NCBI GenBank assembly: GCA_023105745.1
Contig: JALGQZ010000006.1
Span: forward strand, 64,090,316 to 64,154,315
Origin: Austropuccinia psidii
Lineage: Eukaryota > Basidiomycota > Pucciniomycetes > Pucciniales > Sphaerophragmiaceae
DNA length: 64,000 nucleotides
Direction: 5' to 3'
The first letter of the stretch is position 1. Each line of letters starts with the position of its first letter. The position numbers and the translations under genes were made by a program. Positions 35,625 through 48,210 of this stretch are shown one piece after another. The notes under the pieces are model-generated. The model was not told the DNA's origin. It saw only the letters and a program-made list of their open reading frames with translations, and ran no database searches.

Positions 35625-36130
35625 AGCTCCACCAACTCCTCAAGGACCTATTCCAATGGAGCATGGACAACAAGAGGTTCAACCTGGCATCTCATTGGGA
35701 AGAACTTGGAGAAAGTTGCCAGAAGATCTGTCTCAATGAGATAGACTTCAAACACCTTATGGTAATCACCAAAGGTTGGAATCCTACCAGGCAGTTCAGA
35801 CTCCTTGAGGCAAGAGCACAGAGGATAAGGGAGAATCAAGCCATTTTCCAAGCTATAGAAGAACAGTTAACCCAGACAGGGCCTACTCAGATTGCTTCAG
35901 GCTCACAAGGCGCAGGCCAAATCAGCTCTCCAGTGGCTTCACACCATTCAGAAACCAGCAGATCAGTGGCCAAGAGTCACCATTGTTCACAATTCAAGGA
36001 AGTTTCCAGAAGAAGACAAGGAAACAAGGGCAAGAACAAAGCCTCCTTCAACCAGAGGAGGAAAGAGTCAGACCGTATGATTCAGAAGCTGTTGGACTTG
36101 GTAAAAGAAGTGCACAAGAACCAGAAGTAG
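35625..36130 (+). pseudogene. Family A ORF1 of A3, 3' part
   Basis: This continues 26076 after removal of B1: QL then HQLLKDLFQWSMDNKRFNL. It carries KGWNPTRQFRLLEARAQRI, a glutamine-rich helix, a Ser-rich segment and a basic tail (SRRRQGNKGKNK) before DRMIQKLLDLVKEVHKNQK and TAG at 36128-36130. The last 148 bp overlap ORF2 in the -1 frame, so expression of gag from the same RNA may need frameshifting or reinitiation; that is inference. I recognise no family. Apart from the insertion this part has no internal stop. Confidence 0.75.
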
Positions 36131-37530
36131 TTGTAAACCACTCTAGAACCAGTAGTCCTAGTAATAGAAACATTACCCCCACTCAGACTGAACATAACAT
36201 TGTCACATCTGAGAGTAACATCAACAGTGATACACTGTGGTTACAAATGTCCCAATATGCTGAGCAATCTGAAAAGCAGTTTGCAGAACTTGAAGCCAGC
36301 CATGAGAGGATGAGGAAATTACAAGCCTCCATGGAAAAAATAGTTAAAAATCTTCAAGAAGGACATGCACAATTGAGCAAAGCCTCTGAAGAAACTAAGA
36401 AAATACTGAATGTAGTCTTTGAAGAACAACACCACAGCAAAAGGGAAAGGGATTGTCTAGACCAAGACATAAACAAATTGTTTAATGTCTACCATGACTT
36501 GAAGCCACAACCACAAGGCCAAGCTATGGAAAATCCATATCAACCAGATGAAATCGAACCAGATGCGATGTTGATGAATAAGGCAAGATCTCCATCACAA
36601 TACCAGGATGGAGATGGCATGTCTTATTCAGAGAAGGAAGCCTTGAAACAGCTTCCTGAGGCCTCAAGCTGGCCCAAATTCTCTGGAACAGGAGAATATG
36701 ATAATATGGAACTCATAGATTATATTGATGGACTCTTCATTGATGTACCAAGCATACCAGACTACTGGATTACTGCTAGATTAAATACTTCATTTAAAGG
36801 CCATGCTAGTATATGGTAAACAGAAATGAAAGAAATCCATGGCAGAAGGAACTAGCCATGGTGAAAGAATCAAATAATCCAAAAGTACAGCAATGCAACT
36901 TGGATATGGCAAAAGACCATGTCATTTGACAATGACAAATACTCTGTGGACAAAGATCCATATGAGTGGTCTCTTAGACATTCTAAAAGATTTAAAGCCA
37001 TTGATCCTCAGATGAACATTTAAATGGGGAATCACAAGCTTCTGACACAACTGCCAGGAGAGCTAGAGCATGCAGTAAAATGCAGATGCAACCAAAATTG
37101 CACTCTAGATGACTTTGCTAATACCTTAAAAGACATAAGGAAAAGGACTAATATATGGAAATTCACCCCATATAAGAGCAGTGGTTTCAAAGAGGAACTT
37201 CCTTTCAGGGTATAGTTTAAAGACAAACCCAAAGAAAGAGTGGCAGAAATGGAAGAGAAGAAAACTCTTGTCACAATTGTGGTTCAACAGACCACTATGC
37301 CAACAACTTTCCAAAGGCAAAGAAAAAAGTCTATGCCATTGAGAAAGTCCCAGAGGAGGAATCCACAACAGAGGATTCTGAATCACACTATATGGGTGAT
37401 GCCATCAGAGACCTATCTGATGATGACAAAGACCCAAAGGAGGAGTTTCTAGTAGAATACCAAGAGGAAACCCCACTAGAAATTCAGGACATACAGTTGG
37501 AAGCAGGCATGCACGGGATACTTCCAATAA
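35983..37530 (+). pseudogene. gag: Family A ORF2 gag of A3 (capsid and nucleocapsid), broken
   Basis: It is open from 35983 to 36819, then interrupted by TAA (36817-36819) and by TAG, TGA and TAA in the next 200 bp. The N-terminal part is basic and Ser-rich. A coiled-coil-like segment (about 36250-36500) is rich in E, K and Q. The capsid holds SYSEKEALKQLPEASSWPKF and EYDNMELIDYIDGLFID. The conserved capsid tail (PGELEHAVKCRC) is at about 37050-37090. The nucleocapsid knuckle CHNCGSTDHYANN at 37269 onward is shifted by a lost base and lacks its last Cys. In intact copies gag and pol are probably one frame. Confidence 0.85.
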
Positions 37531-37534
37531 AAAC

Positions 37535-40500
37535 TTGTGCAAACACACACAAGATGCACAAACATTCCTGGTTACACCAACCAAAGGGATGGCATATATA
37601 AATGGAACAGCGACAAAGATGACTGTCTGTGTTGACAATGCTCATAATCCACTGATCATTGACAGTGGAGAACACTGCTCCATAGTGACCAGAGAATATC
37701 TGGACAACAACTTCCCACATTGAGAAAAACAGCTCTTGCCCACCAAGGCAAAGAACTTTCAAAGTGCCTCAGGGAACATGACTTCCATTGGTACAATTAT
37801 CAAAGAGATAATTATACCCCACAGGAAGGGGAATATCAAACTCAACCCAGAGTTTGTAGTGCTTAATGATGCCCACATCCAAGGGTTCTTACTGGGAACA
37901 GACTACCAGAGGATGTAGGGCATAGATATTTATAACAGTAAAAATAGGCACATTACCATTGGTACCAACAAGGAAAAGAAATTTTCACTTGATATATACC
38001 ATATATCTTCTCAAGATCCACTAGAAAAACTTCTGAATGAATTCAAAGAAGGACAGTTTAGCACTCCCCTCACCAGTAAACAAAAACTGAGTTTACTGAA
38101 GATGCTGAGAAAGAACAGAGCAGCATTTGCCATTGGTGAAGAACCTTTGGGCAAGATCAAAGGCCATGATACAGAACTATATCTGGATGTGGAAAGACCT
38201 TATCCACCCATGCTTAGGAGACCTCCTTATCCAGAAAGCCTGGAAACCAGGAAAGAAATTGAGAAACATATCAATGAACCCTTGGACATGGATGTCATCA
38301 GGAAGATTGGACATAATGAAATAGTGGAAATAAACACCCCTGTCCTAATCACCTGGCATGATGGAAAGTCTAGACTGTGTGGAGACTTCAGAGCTCTGAA
38401 TAACTACACAAAAGCAGACAGGTACCCTATACCCAGGATACCTCATGCCTTGGATAAACTGGCAAAAGCCAAATATATAACCAAAATGGATTGTATGGAA
38501 GGCTTCCACCAACATGGAGTTAAACCAAACTTGATGAAATGACTCAGAATAATATGACATATGGGCATATATGAGTATACCAGGATGCCATTTGGCATCA
38601 AAAATGCACCAGCCCACTTCCAAAGGATGATGGACACAATATTTCAAGAAGAAATATTGGAAGGCTGGATGGTGGTGTATATTGATGATATAATTATATA
38701 CTCAGAGACATGGGAAGACCATGTACATTACATAGACAGAGTGCTAAGCAAATGTACACCCATAAATCTGAAAATTTCACTGAAAAAGTGTAATTTTGGC
38801 CAACAAGAGCTACTAACTCTAGGACATAAAGTCTCAGGTCTTAGTCTGGCAATTGACCAGAATAAATTAGCAGCAGTTCTGCAAAAGCCAGTACTAAAGA
38901 GCATCAAAGAGATGCAATCTTTCCTTGGGTTTGCTAGCTACTATAGAAACCACATCAAGAATCTTTCCCACATAACTCGTAGTTTATACAAGCTGTGTTC
39001 AAAAGATGTAGTTTTTGAAATAACCAAGGAAAGGAGGGATGCATATGAGAGGATCAAATATGAACTCACAAATTCACCTGTACTCATCTTGCCTGACTTT
39101 GAACTACAATTCAAGTTATACATAGATGCAGCATGTAGTCAAGGCCTAGGAGCAGCCCTTCACCAAAGACAAATTGTGGATGGTGAACCAAGAGAAGGAG
39201 TAATTTCCTACATCGCAAGGTAACTGAAAGATTCAGAACCCAAGTATGGGGCCACCCAAACTGAATGTATATGTCTAGTCTGGGCTCTGGAGAAACTTCA
39301 TTATTACTTGGAGGGTGCAGTCTTTGAAGTCTACACAGACTGCACAGCCTTGAAGTCTTTACTGAAAATGAAGACTACAAATAGACACATGCTGAGATGG
39401 CAAATAGCCATCCAGGAGTATAGAGGGAACATGACCATCATATACAAGGCAGGTAAAAGTCATACCAATGCAGATTGCCATAGCAGATGGCCACTGGATA
39501 ATGTCAAGAGCAATCCTGCTTATGACCCTGAAGTTTCAGCCAAGATACCAATCCATTTCATGGAAATAGATAAGAGGAGAAACTTCAGATTCTCTGAATG
39601 GGCACCAGGGAGTGGTACCCTTGACAGTGGGAACACTGATTCAGAAGGAACAGAAACTCCCATACTGGGAATAAGTTCCTCAGAACTACACAATGAGTTT
39701 TTCAGTGCAGTACTGAAGTCTTATTCCAAACACAAACAGTGTGGCATATAACTACAACTCCTTCAACAAAAGTACAGGAGTCCAGAACTGGAATCCCAGC
39801 TGGAAGAACCCTGGTTGAGAGCCTATAAGGATAACAAGTTCTTCCTTATAGATGGCCTGCTCTACCACAGAGAAAAACACACAATTGCACTCACAGTGGT
39901 AGACAGAGACCACATATCCCTCATCCTGCAGGAATGCCATGACTGCCCTATATGGGACGCATTAGTAAAGACAGGACCAAGGAGAGGGTAGCAAGCACAG
40001 CTTGGTGGCCCAAGTGGGAAAAAGAGTTGAGTGAATACATCAACACTTGTGAAAGATGCCAAAAGGCAAATAGGAAACATGGGAAGAAGTATGGGTTACT
40101 TCAACATATAGAAGAACCCAAACACCCATGGGAAACCATCAACATGGACTGGGTTACAGGACTTGTCCCAGGAGGCAAAGAAAACTACAATGCCTTCTTA
40201 ATCATAGTTGATAGGTTCAGCAAGAGCATGAGGTGTCTACCATTCCACAAGGAGGACACAGCAATGGATACTGCTCTGTTATTTTGGAACAACATCATAT
40301 CTTCCTGTGGAGTCCCTAAGATCATCATTAGTGATAGGGACCCAAAATTCACATCTGACATTTGGACCAACTAATATGACATGCTTGGCACCAAGCTTGC
40401 CTTTTCCACAGCTTACCATCCACAAACAGATGGCCTAGCAGAGAGGATGATCCAAACAATGGAGGAAATCCTTAGGAGGTTCTGTGCCTATGGCATGGAA

Positions 40501-41262
40501 TATAAGGACCATGAGGGATATACCCATGACTCAGTTACCCTTCTACCAGCTGTCCAACTGGCTTATAATACAAGTCAGCACTTCACCACAGGAAAAACAC
40601 CTGCACTGGTAGAGAAAGGGTGGAATCCCTTGTCGCCTGTGGATCACTTGAAGAAGAATCTTCTGACCATTCACACCACATCCAAAGACTTCCATGATAT
40701 GTGGAAGAGGGCTTGTGACACAGCTGCTAAATGCATAGCTGAGGCAAAAGATTATAATAAGCAGAGGTGGGACAAGATACACATGGAACCTGACTTTAAG
40801 GAAGGGGCCCAGGTGTTAGTGTCTACACTGAACTTCAACAATCTTAAATAACCCAAGAAGATGAGAGACTCATTTGTAGGGCCTTTCACTATCATTAAGT
40901 TGGTAGGCACGAATGCAGTGGAAGTCAAGCTCACAGAGGAGTTTTCCAGGAAACACCCAGTCTTTCCAGTGAGCTTGGTCAAGCCATACTTCCAAACAGA
41001 AGAGGGTAAACTCCCCTCCAGGAAGAAGCTCCTCACACCACCAGGGATAGTGGAAGTGGAGGATTCCCCAGGACCTGTGAGTAAAATCATCAGGGCCAGA
41101 AAGATCAGACTTAATGGGAAGGATCAAAGACAGTACTTAGTCAGATTCAAGAACCAAACAGCCGATAAAGACAAGTGGTTGGCAGAAGATGCCATACCAG
41201 ATGGGAACCTTCATCTAAGGAGATTCAGAGCCTCTAGGAGGAATGAACAGTCTCATCAATGA
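37535..41262 (+). pseudogene. pol: Family A pol of A3 (full length, scattered stops)
   Basis: The protease carries IIDSGEHCSIV (Asp-Ser-Gly). Reverse transcriptase has intact VVYIDDIIIY (YIDD at 38678-38689) and MPFGIKNAPAHFQRMM. RNase H has YIDAACSQGLGAAL and [12 protein letters not shown]. Integrase shows [32 protein letters not shown] and [10 protein letters not shown]. The tail is chromodomain-like (RARKIRLNGKDQRQYLVRF) and ends at TGA 41260-41262. Almost all damage is nonsense in one frame: 37721, 37916, 38540, 39221, 39749 and others. A 1-bp deletion near 39945 changes the frame, and further stops lie at 40372 and 40849. Of the family A copies here it is the most complete. Confidence 0.95.
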
Positions 41263-41286
41263 TGAGCCTTTTTGAGAGGGAGGGTA

Positions 41287-42721
41287 TTTCAGCCTGTGAC
41301 TCCAAACCAGAGCACAAGCATGACAGCCAAAATACCATAAACCAATGGTATAGGCAAGATACAAAAAAAACATGGATCTGAGCCAAATTATCTCAAAAGG
41401 TATCAAAAGAAAGGGGAAACTCACCCCTTTCTGAATATATAAGTCCCATCACCATAGGAAAAGAATCAACAAAGTTATTCCTGCTCAAAGTTGTTGCTGA
41501 GCATAAACCTTAATTTTCACCTCCCATCTAAATTCCAGAACGAGAGGCCTAACCCCATCCAATGGGTACTTAAAATGAAGCTCTAAGCCAGGGCTATCCA
41601 ATGTTACTATCCAAACTGATCTAACACCAGTATTAATTGAGTTATGGCCAAATTGAGGCCAAATAAGGGTGAACAAAACATTCACCTCTCATCTAACTTT
41701 TGCAGTTTTAGTGTGAGATGCCTATAGTGGGGTGTTTTTGGAAATAGCACAATCACGGCTATCTGATGGTGTCATCCATTTCCCCATATCTCATATATAG
41801 CAGAAGGTATGGGCCAAACAAGCCCAATACAGCTTTTTGCCTAAACCACGCATATGTACAAAAATCTTGTACATGGCATAACTTTGCCATATTGAATGAT
41901 AAGCATATCAAATAAGGTACCATTGTGTAGAACGCATACAGGGCTACACACCAATTCAGTTTTGAGGTTGATATCTCAAGAACTGACAAAGTTAAAGCTG
42001 TTTTAAGGTCAAAATCCCACATTCTGACCAATGCAGCTTTACCATGGGATAATGTCCCATAATCATGAATATGAAGTGTCAAATAGACAAAGAAGCTTTT
42101 TTTACTTCAATACCTCATATTTCAGTCAATACTGGGGTCCCATACAGTTTCCGTACAGCATTCTACGTGTCATACACATCAGACTCAGGCTGTGATCCCC
42201 AGATGAAACTTTTCACCCTGTATTGGTAAAATCTGCCCAGATATGGTTTAAAAACCACATCTGAGCCCAATACAGGTTAATACGGGTCTTTTAAAACCAC
42301 AAGCCTGTCTCAGAGAGTGAAAAATCCTCACTTCCTCTACGTGGAAATGTCTAGCACCCCTTCCACCCCATTTCAGGATAAAAAGGAGGCTTTTCACAGC
42401 CAGAATTGTTTCCTCATCCTGCTCTTGAATACCCTATGTAGTAAATTGTCAAAAAAGGTTTTATTCTTGGGTAATAATCAGGTATAATTATAACTTTAAT
42501 TATTTTAGCTCTTATTATAGTAATCCAACTGGTAGGACTGCACCCTGGGTTCTCAATAGTGCTCACCACCACTATTCTTCAATAGTAGAACCCTTTTATT
42601 ATATTATAACCCATCATCTTAAATTAAAAACTCTTATTTTAAATCATTTTTCTATGTGTCACAGTCATAGTTCTAGTTGTAAATAGCCTAATTACTACTT
42701 CAACACAGACTCAACCTGACA
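41287..42721 (+). repeat. Family A 3' LTR of A3
   Basis: This 1435-bp partner of 23472-24907 starts TTTCAGCCTGTGACTC (TG mutated to TT) after the polypurine tract GAGGGAGGGTA and ends CTCAACCTGACA. The target duplicate AAGAG follows at 42722-42726. Confidence 0.95.
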
Positions 42722-42726
42722 AAGAG

Positions 42727-43788
42727 AGTATGGCCCCTACAGAGATTTGGGACATCAATAAAACCTATAATGGTTTTAACTCTGTTCGAGTTATTGAACC
42801 ACCCTGCAGCAATTGTTAGAAGAAGGGGGTTCCTTGTGTTGAATCTGCTACTGCTAGGTCCACCAGGTGCCGATTCTGTAACCTTGGGAAAAGAAATTGC
42901 TCTCAGGCCAACCATAATTTCCCAGACAATCCCAGAAGATCATGGAGCAGCATCAAGTAGGGTGGAAGATTTGGGCTTGAAGCTCCTGTTGATGAACCTC
43001 CAACTTCTGATTCCACCTCTGGCCACTCCAATTGTGAGTTGAATGATCAAGGAATTGCTGAGTTACTGACTTCTGTGATTTTCTTTTCTTCTGCTTCAGT
43101 GACTGGATCCAGGATGAGAGGTGTCCAACAATGGACTAATACCAGCAGCTCTTGGGCCAACACTGGAGGACCCATTCACCCCCAAGGCAACCCCATTGTA
43201 GTAGCCCCAGAAGTTCCTATTTTGGTAACCAGAAAGGATGGAATACTTGGAAAATTGAAGACAAATTTGGTGGTTCAAGATGAAAATGATACTGATGCTG
43301 AAGGCAGTGATGAGCTTGATGGAGAAGAACTTGAAATGACTACCCTCATCCAAAAAAGAAGAATCCAATCCACTCCACAATCCCCAGTCCAAGCCAGTAC
43401 CACCACCAATGAAGTGATCAGGCCTCCCCAACCACCTTGAACTCCAATTAGATCTCCAACCAGGCCATCCACACTTGCCTCCACCTCCACCAATATTCCA
43501 CCACCTGTGGCGAGTACTTCTAGAGACCCAATGTCTCCAGAACCTGAATCAATCTTTGACAACCATTGCCTCTGGAATATCACTGAAACCTTCACTGATC
43601 AGAAGAAGGTGAATAATAAGGTGGTCACCTCCCTATTTGCTGAAGTTGATGCACTGACTGAGCTGTTTGTTGATAAGGCTATGAAGAGTGCTATTCCAGG
43701 TGAACCCACTATTCTTTTTTCCAAGGAGGCAGTTGCTTAGGAAGATGCCTTGGTTGTTAAGTTTAGAGAAGCCTTGAAGAAATTTTGA
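42727..43788 (+). pseudogene. Antisense Zn2Cys6 accessory gene of B2, main part
   Basis: This continues 23471 in frame (S37 M38 A39 P40). Residues 63-94 give C-X2-C-X6-C-X10-C-X2-C-X6-C, the spacing of Gal4-type Zn2Cys6 DNA-binding domains, with lysines between Cys 2 and 3. Then come a basic stretch, GGRFGLEAPVDEPPTSDS, a 66-bp intron (43034-43099), an acidic region (DTDAEGSDELDGEELE), a long Pro/Ser/Thr linker and a helical C-terminus (VNNKVVTSLFAEVDALTELF). The intact length is about 367 aa. In-frame stops: TAG 42817, TAG 42958, TGA 43438, TAG 43738; the final TGA is 43786-43788. AATAAA at 43845 may serve polyadenylation. It is antisense to B2 gag-pol. DNA binding and nuclear location are inferred from the cysteine pattern. 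Confidence 0.82.
43034..43099 (+). other. Spliceosomal intron in the accessory gene
   Basis: GTGAGT donor, TACTGAC branch-point candidate, TTCTGCTTCAG acceptor, 66 bp. Splicing joins AAT T to TG ACT GGA and keeps the frame. It would not be spliced from the B2 genomic RNA because that RNA is the other strand. Confidence 0.8.
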
Positions 43789-44505
43789 TGACAATTATCT
43801 GTAGTTAGTCTTTATCATTACTAGAGCTTTCTCTTTGATTATTAAATAAATTGACTTCCCAAACAGGATATGGGAGATTAATTCTGCTTTTTAAAACAAG
43901 AAATAAAAAATAAAATCATACAAGTAAAAGGAGCTTGAAATGAAAAAAAATAATTGAGAGAAAGAGAGTAAAGAAAAGAAAATAAAGAAGCTTCTGAGGA
44001 TTGATCTTCTTGTGGTGAATTGCTTTATTTTGGCCATAACTTTTCCTGAAAAGGTAAAACCAAACATTTCATGCTCACAGAATGGCCAAGGTGTTGTTTT
44101 TACAAGACGTAGAACCCTCAGAGATGCATACCAGGAGATGGAACTTACTTTCATAACTTCCACTCCCCACGAAACATCATAAAAGAATACAAACTTTGCC
44201 ATAAATGAGTTTTGAGTTAATGAATGTCTTGAATGATATTGAATGGCATAATTTGGAATCATGATATGAAAGAAAGAGAAAGAATAAAAATAAAATAGGG
44301 AATTTGGCCATATCTTGATCAAAGGTCCAAATTCAAGGGTATTGATGTTGCAAGGCCTTCTAAGCCTGTCCAAATAAATTGACAAGTGCTCACAAAGTGG
44401 CCAAGGTGATTCTTACAACATATTTGGGTAGAATACCCCCTTAAAGGTGCATTCCAGGAGAGGAACTTCCTTTCATAAACTCCACTCCCCACCAAGCACC
44501 ATAAA
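43789..44505 (-). other. B2 3' untranslated region, gene side, with duplicated block
   Basis: The first 60-100 bp are probably the 3' end of the + strand gene (AATAAA at 43845-43850). The rest matches the B1 3' region, including the two conserved blocks at 44072-44181 and 44386-44503. There is no other gene. Confidence 0.7.
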
Positions 44506-47500
44506 TCAAACTCTTGAGGCATTTGGGCCAGGCTTGTCTGGATACAAGGTATGAAAATCTTTGACAACATCTGGGGAGCTGTTAAGGTTGGAAGCTGGTT
44601 CACAAGTTTTTCTTTCTAGGTCCTCATCAAATCCTTTCCACTCCACTAGATACCATGATGTGCCTCTCTTGAGTTTTGAGTCTAGAACCTGAGCCACTTC
44701 ACATTCTTCTTGCTCTTCCACTATTACTGGTGGTGGTGGCAATTGAAGCCGGTTTGGGATAGTTGATTGCTTCACTGGTTCTAATAAGGACACATGAAAG
44801 ACAGGGTGAACTGACTTCCATTGTTGAGGCAACTTGAGGTGATATGCATGGCTTCCAATCTTCTCCAGAACTTCAAAGGGTCCCAACCATCTTTCTGAAA
44901 GTTTCTTGGTGGGTCTTGTTGTCTTAATGATCTTGGAAGCTAGCCATACTTTGTCCCCAGGTTGGAAATCAGGTGGAATTTCTCTATTTCTATCTGCATA
45001 CTTCCTAAAACACTTTATTTCTGACTCTAATTCTTCTTTGACAACTTGTTATACTCATTGGAGTTTTGTTGATAACTTTCCAGAAGGTGTATCTTGAGAA
45101 ATGTGAGTTGAGTCAAAGCTGGGATTTCTTCCATAAATGGTGCAAAAGGGTGACTGTTTTGCTCATGAATGTTCTGCATTATTATAGGCAAATTCAGCCA
45201 GAGGGAGCCAGGTGTGCCATTCATCTTGATGGTAACTGACATACATCCAAATATAATGTTCTGGAATCTGTTTTACCCTCTCCATCTGTCCATCTGTTTC
45301 AGGGTGAAAGGCAGTTGAAAGATCTCTTGATATATTGAGCTTCTGACACAATTGATTCCAAAATGATGAAACAAATAATGAACCTCTATCACTAAAAATA
45401 CTGATTGGAAGACCATGTTTGGAAAATACATGACTAATAAATAGTTGAGCTAAGTCCAAAGAAGTGATTTTTGAATAAGTTGGAATAAATATTGCCATTT
45501 TTGAGAATCTGTTGACAGCTACTAAAATTGAATCAAAGTTTCTTGACAGAGGCAATTGAGTGATAAAGTCCATTGATAGTGAATTCCAAGGACCAGATGG
45601 AATTTGAAGAGGCTTGAGTAATCCAAACTTCTTATTTTGAATGTTCTTGTTTCTTGAACATTGCTGACATGAGGACAGATAGTATTTAAAAATTTGTTTC
45701 ATTCCAGCCCAATGAAAATCCCTCTTGATGAGCTTGAGGGTCTTCTCCTGGCCGGGGTGGCCAGCCAATGGTGAGTCATGATGCTTTTCAAGGATATCCA
45801 ATTGAAGCTCATGATTGCTTCAGATGACTAATCTAGCTTTGAACAATAACAATTTGGCTTGAGGTTCAAGAGTAGAATCTGAGACTGGTTCACCTCTTGC
45901 TAATTGCTTGAGAATTTCCTTATAATCTTTTTCTTTCCATACTGCCTTCTGAATTTGATCAACTAAATCTGAGAAAAATCTTGACTCTTTAGTTTCAATT
46001 TGCTTGAGAACTTGATGAAAGTTTTGAGGATTCTTCCTGATGAAGTCCACCCCCCATTCTGGGTACACGTTGTCCCGACATGACAAGGCATCTGGTAAAG
46101 TGGCCAGTCTGCCTGGGCGGTAAGTGATAGAAAGGTGAAATTCAGAGAGAAACTCTGCCAAAACGTGCTTGACAGCAAGTGAGGACTTTGGAAGACATAA
46201 AATATTGAAGGGAATAGTGGTCTTTCAAGACTTCAAAGGAATCAGAAAGAGAAAGGAGAGGCTCTCCAGCACTTGAGAGCCCAAACTATGCCAAGGAGTT
46301 CCTTTTCATGAATTTCATAGTTGAGCTCAGCTGGGAGGAGCATGCAACTATCAAATGCAATGGGATGCTTTCCTGAGTCATTCACCTGACTCATTACAGC
46401 ACCAAAGGCATAATCAGAAGCATCAGTCTCTACAATAGTTGGTAGAGAAGGATTGAAATGGGACAGGATAGGAGGAGTGGTGAAAGCTTCTTTGAGGACT
46501 TGAAACTGACTAAGACCTTCCTCATTGAGGATGAAAGGAGAATCTTTTTTAAGGAGGGAAGTTAGATCAGAGATTTTTTGTAATAATTTTTAATGAAACG
46601 ACAATAAAAGCTGGCAAAGCCAAGAAACGCTTGGAGTGCTTTGATGTTCTTTGGCTGAGGCCAATTGTGGATTTGTTGACCTTTGGAATAGTCCAACTTG
46701 AGGCCTTCACTTGAAACCACATAGCCCAAGTATTCCACACTTATGGCCTTGAATACACACTTTGAGGCTTTAGCAAATAAATCATTGTCCCTCAGTCTTT
46801 GGAGGACAGAGGCCACATGTTTGAAATTTTCCTCCTCAGAACTAGGGAAGACCATAATATAATCTAAGTAGACTACAGCAAAAATATCCAAGAAATCTGA
46901 AAAGATCACATTTACAAGATTCTGGAATGAAGCAGGAGCATTGTTCAAGCCAAATGGCATAACCAAATATTCATAACTACCATATTTAGTCCTAAAGGCA
47001 GCTAAGTGCTCATCCTCCTCTTTGATTCTCAAGAGATTATAAGCACCACCCAAATCTATCTTGGAGAAGATAGTAGAACCATTCAAGACGGTAAGGAGCT
47101 GATTCATTGGAGGAAACGTATACCTGTTCTTCCTAGTGACAGCATTAAGTTTGTGGTAGTCAACACATAAATGAAGGCCACCATCCTTTTTCTTAACAAA
47201 AAGGACAGGTGCTCCTGTTGAAGAGGAGCTTGGCCTGATGAAACCCTTGTCTACATTCTCTGAAATGTAGGCCCATAGTTTTTCTGCCTCGTTCTTTGAT
47301 AAAGAGTTGATAACACCAACTGGAGGTAGAAGACACTCCAGTACAATATGGAGATCACAGGTGGGGTGTGGAGGAAGTTTCTCTGCCTTCACCTTGGAGA
47401 ATACATACAAATATTGGTGATAAACAGGAGGGACTACCTTCAACACAGTTTCAATTTCTTCTGGCTCTTCCTCCTCATCCCACTGCTCCGCCAGGGAGGC

Positions 47501-48210
47501 ATGAAAAGATAAAGGAGGAAGGTCCATATCCCCTTGAAAGAGATGAAGTGAAGATATAGCACAATCTTCTCGAACCTCTTTTATCTCTTTGAATACTTCA
47601 TCTCATGATGGAAGTAATGACTGAGATGGAATGATGGAAGGGATATGGACAGAAGGAGGAAGGGAAGGTGTCTAAAGTTTACCAACCAGAGCAACACTGT
47701 TGGCAGCAGTGGCAAAGTCATGACTAGTAGAAGAAGTAATACCACAAGAATCCTTGTGACTAGAATCATAGGTGATAAATCCATTTTTACAATAAATAAT
47801 GGGATTAAAATGGTAAAGAAAATCATAGCCCAATATTAGGTCTTCTCCCTTGGGCGAATCTATGATAAAGAAATCCCATTCAAAGCTTGGGAATGAAGGC
47901 AAGTTAACAACCCACTTGGTATAATGGGTGATGAACAGGGAAGTGGATTAATTAGAATCCAAAGTGAACAGAGGAATCTTTTCAGGAAGCTCTGAAATGG
48001 TCAATGAGTACTTGAGAACAAAATTCTTTGCAATAAAAGAGTTTGTAGCACCAGAATCAATGAGAATACTATACAAATATCGGAGAGAGAAGAGAAATTC
48101 AGAAATTTTAAATATTTCTTGACACTAGTATTCAGAGTTCACAATTGTGCTCTTGAAGGAAATAAGTTAGAACTATTGAACACATCATGATTCCCACTCA
48201 GGCTTTTCCC
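44506..48210 (-). pseudogene. pol: Family B pol of B2, broken
   Basis: This is the same architecture as B1 pol. The protease region (47670-48100) has an aspartic protease motif and MPSFPSFEWDFFIID. Reverse transcriptase (46562-47527) has MPFGLNNAPASFQNL, but the catalytic YLDD is YLDY at 46859-46870, so it cannot polymerise. The RNase H area around 46160-46560 retains the ETDAS stretch and the 16 bp missing in B1. Integrase (45163-45801) shows HDSPLAGHPG, CQQC, MDFITQLP, SDRGSLF and TDGQMERV. The end (44506-44886) keeps a chromodomain, here with the YLVEWKGF tyrosine that B1 has lost. Frames change several times and stops are frequent. It ends with TGA 44506-44508. Confidence 0.93.

Noticed and set aside
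37535..41262. Possibility that A3 is an active autonomous element because YIDD is intact
   Set aside because: At least seven in-frame stops and a frameshift interrupt pol, and ORF1 is split by B1.
43096..43431. 111-codon minus-strand frame opposite the accessory gene
   Set aside because: It is the shadow of exon 2, whose + strand frame has the domain, splice junction and codon continuity.
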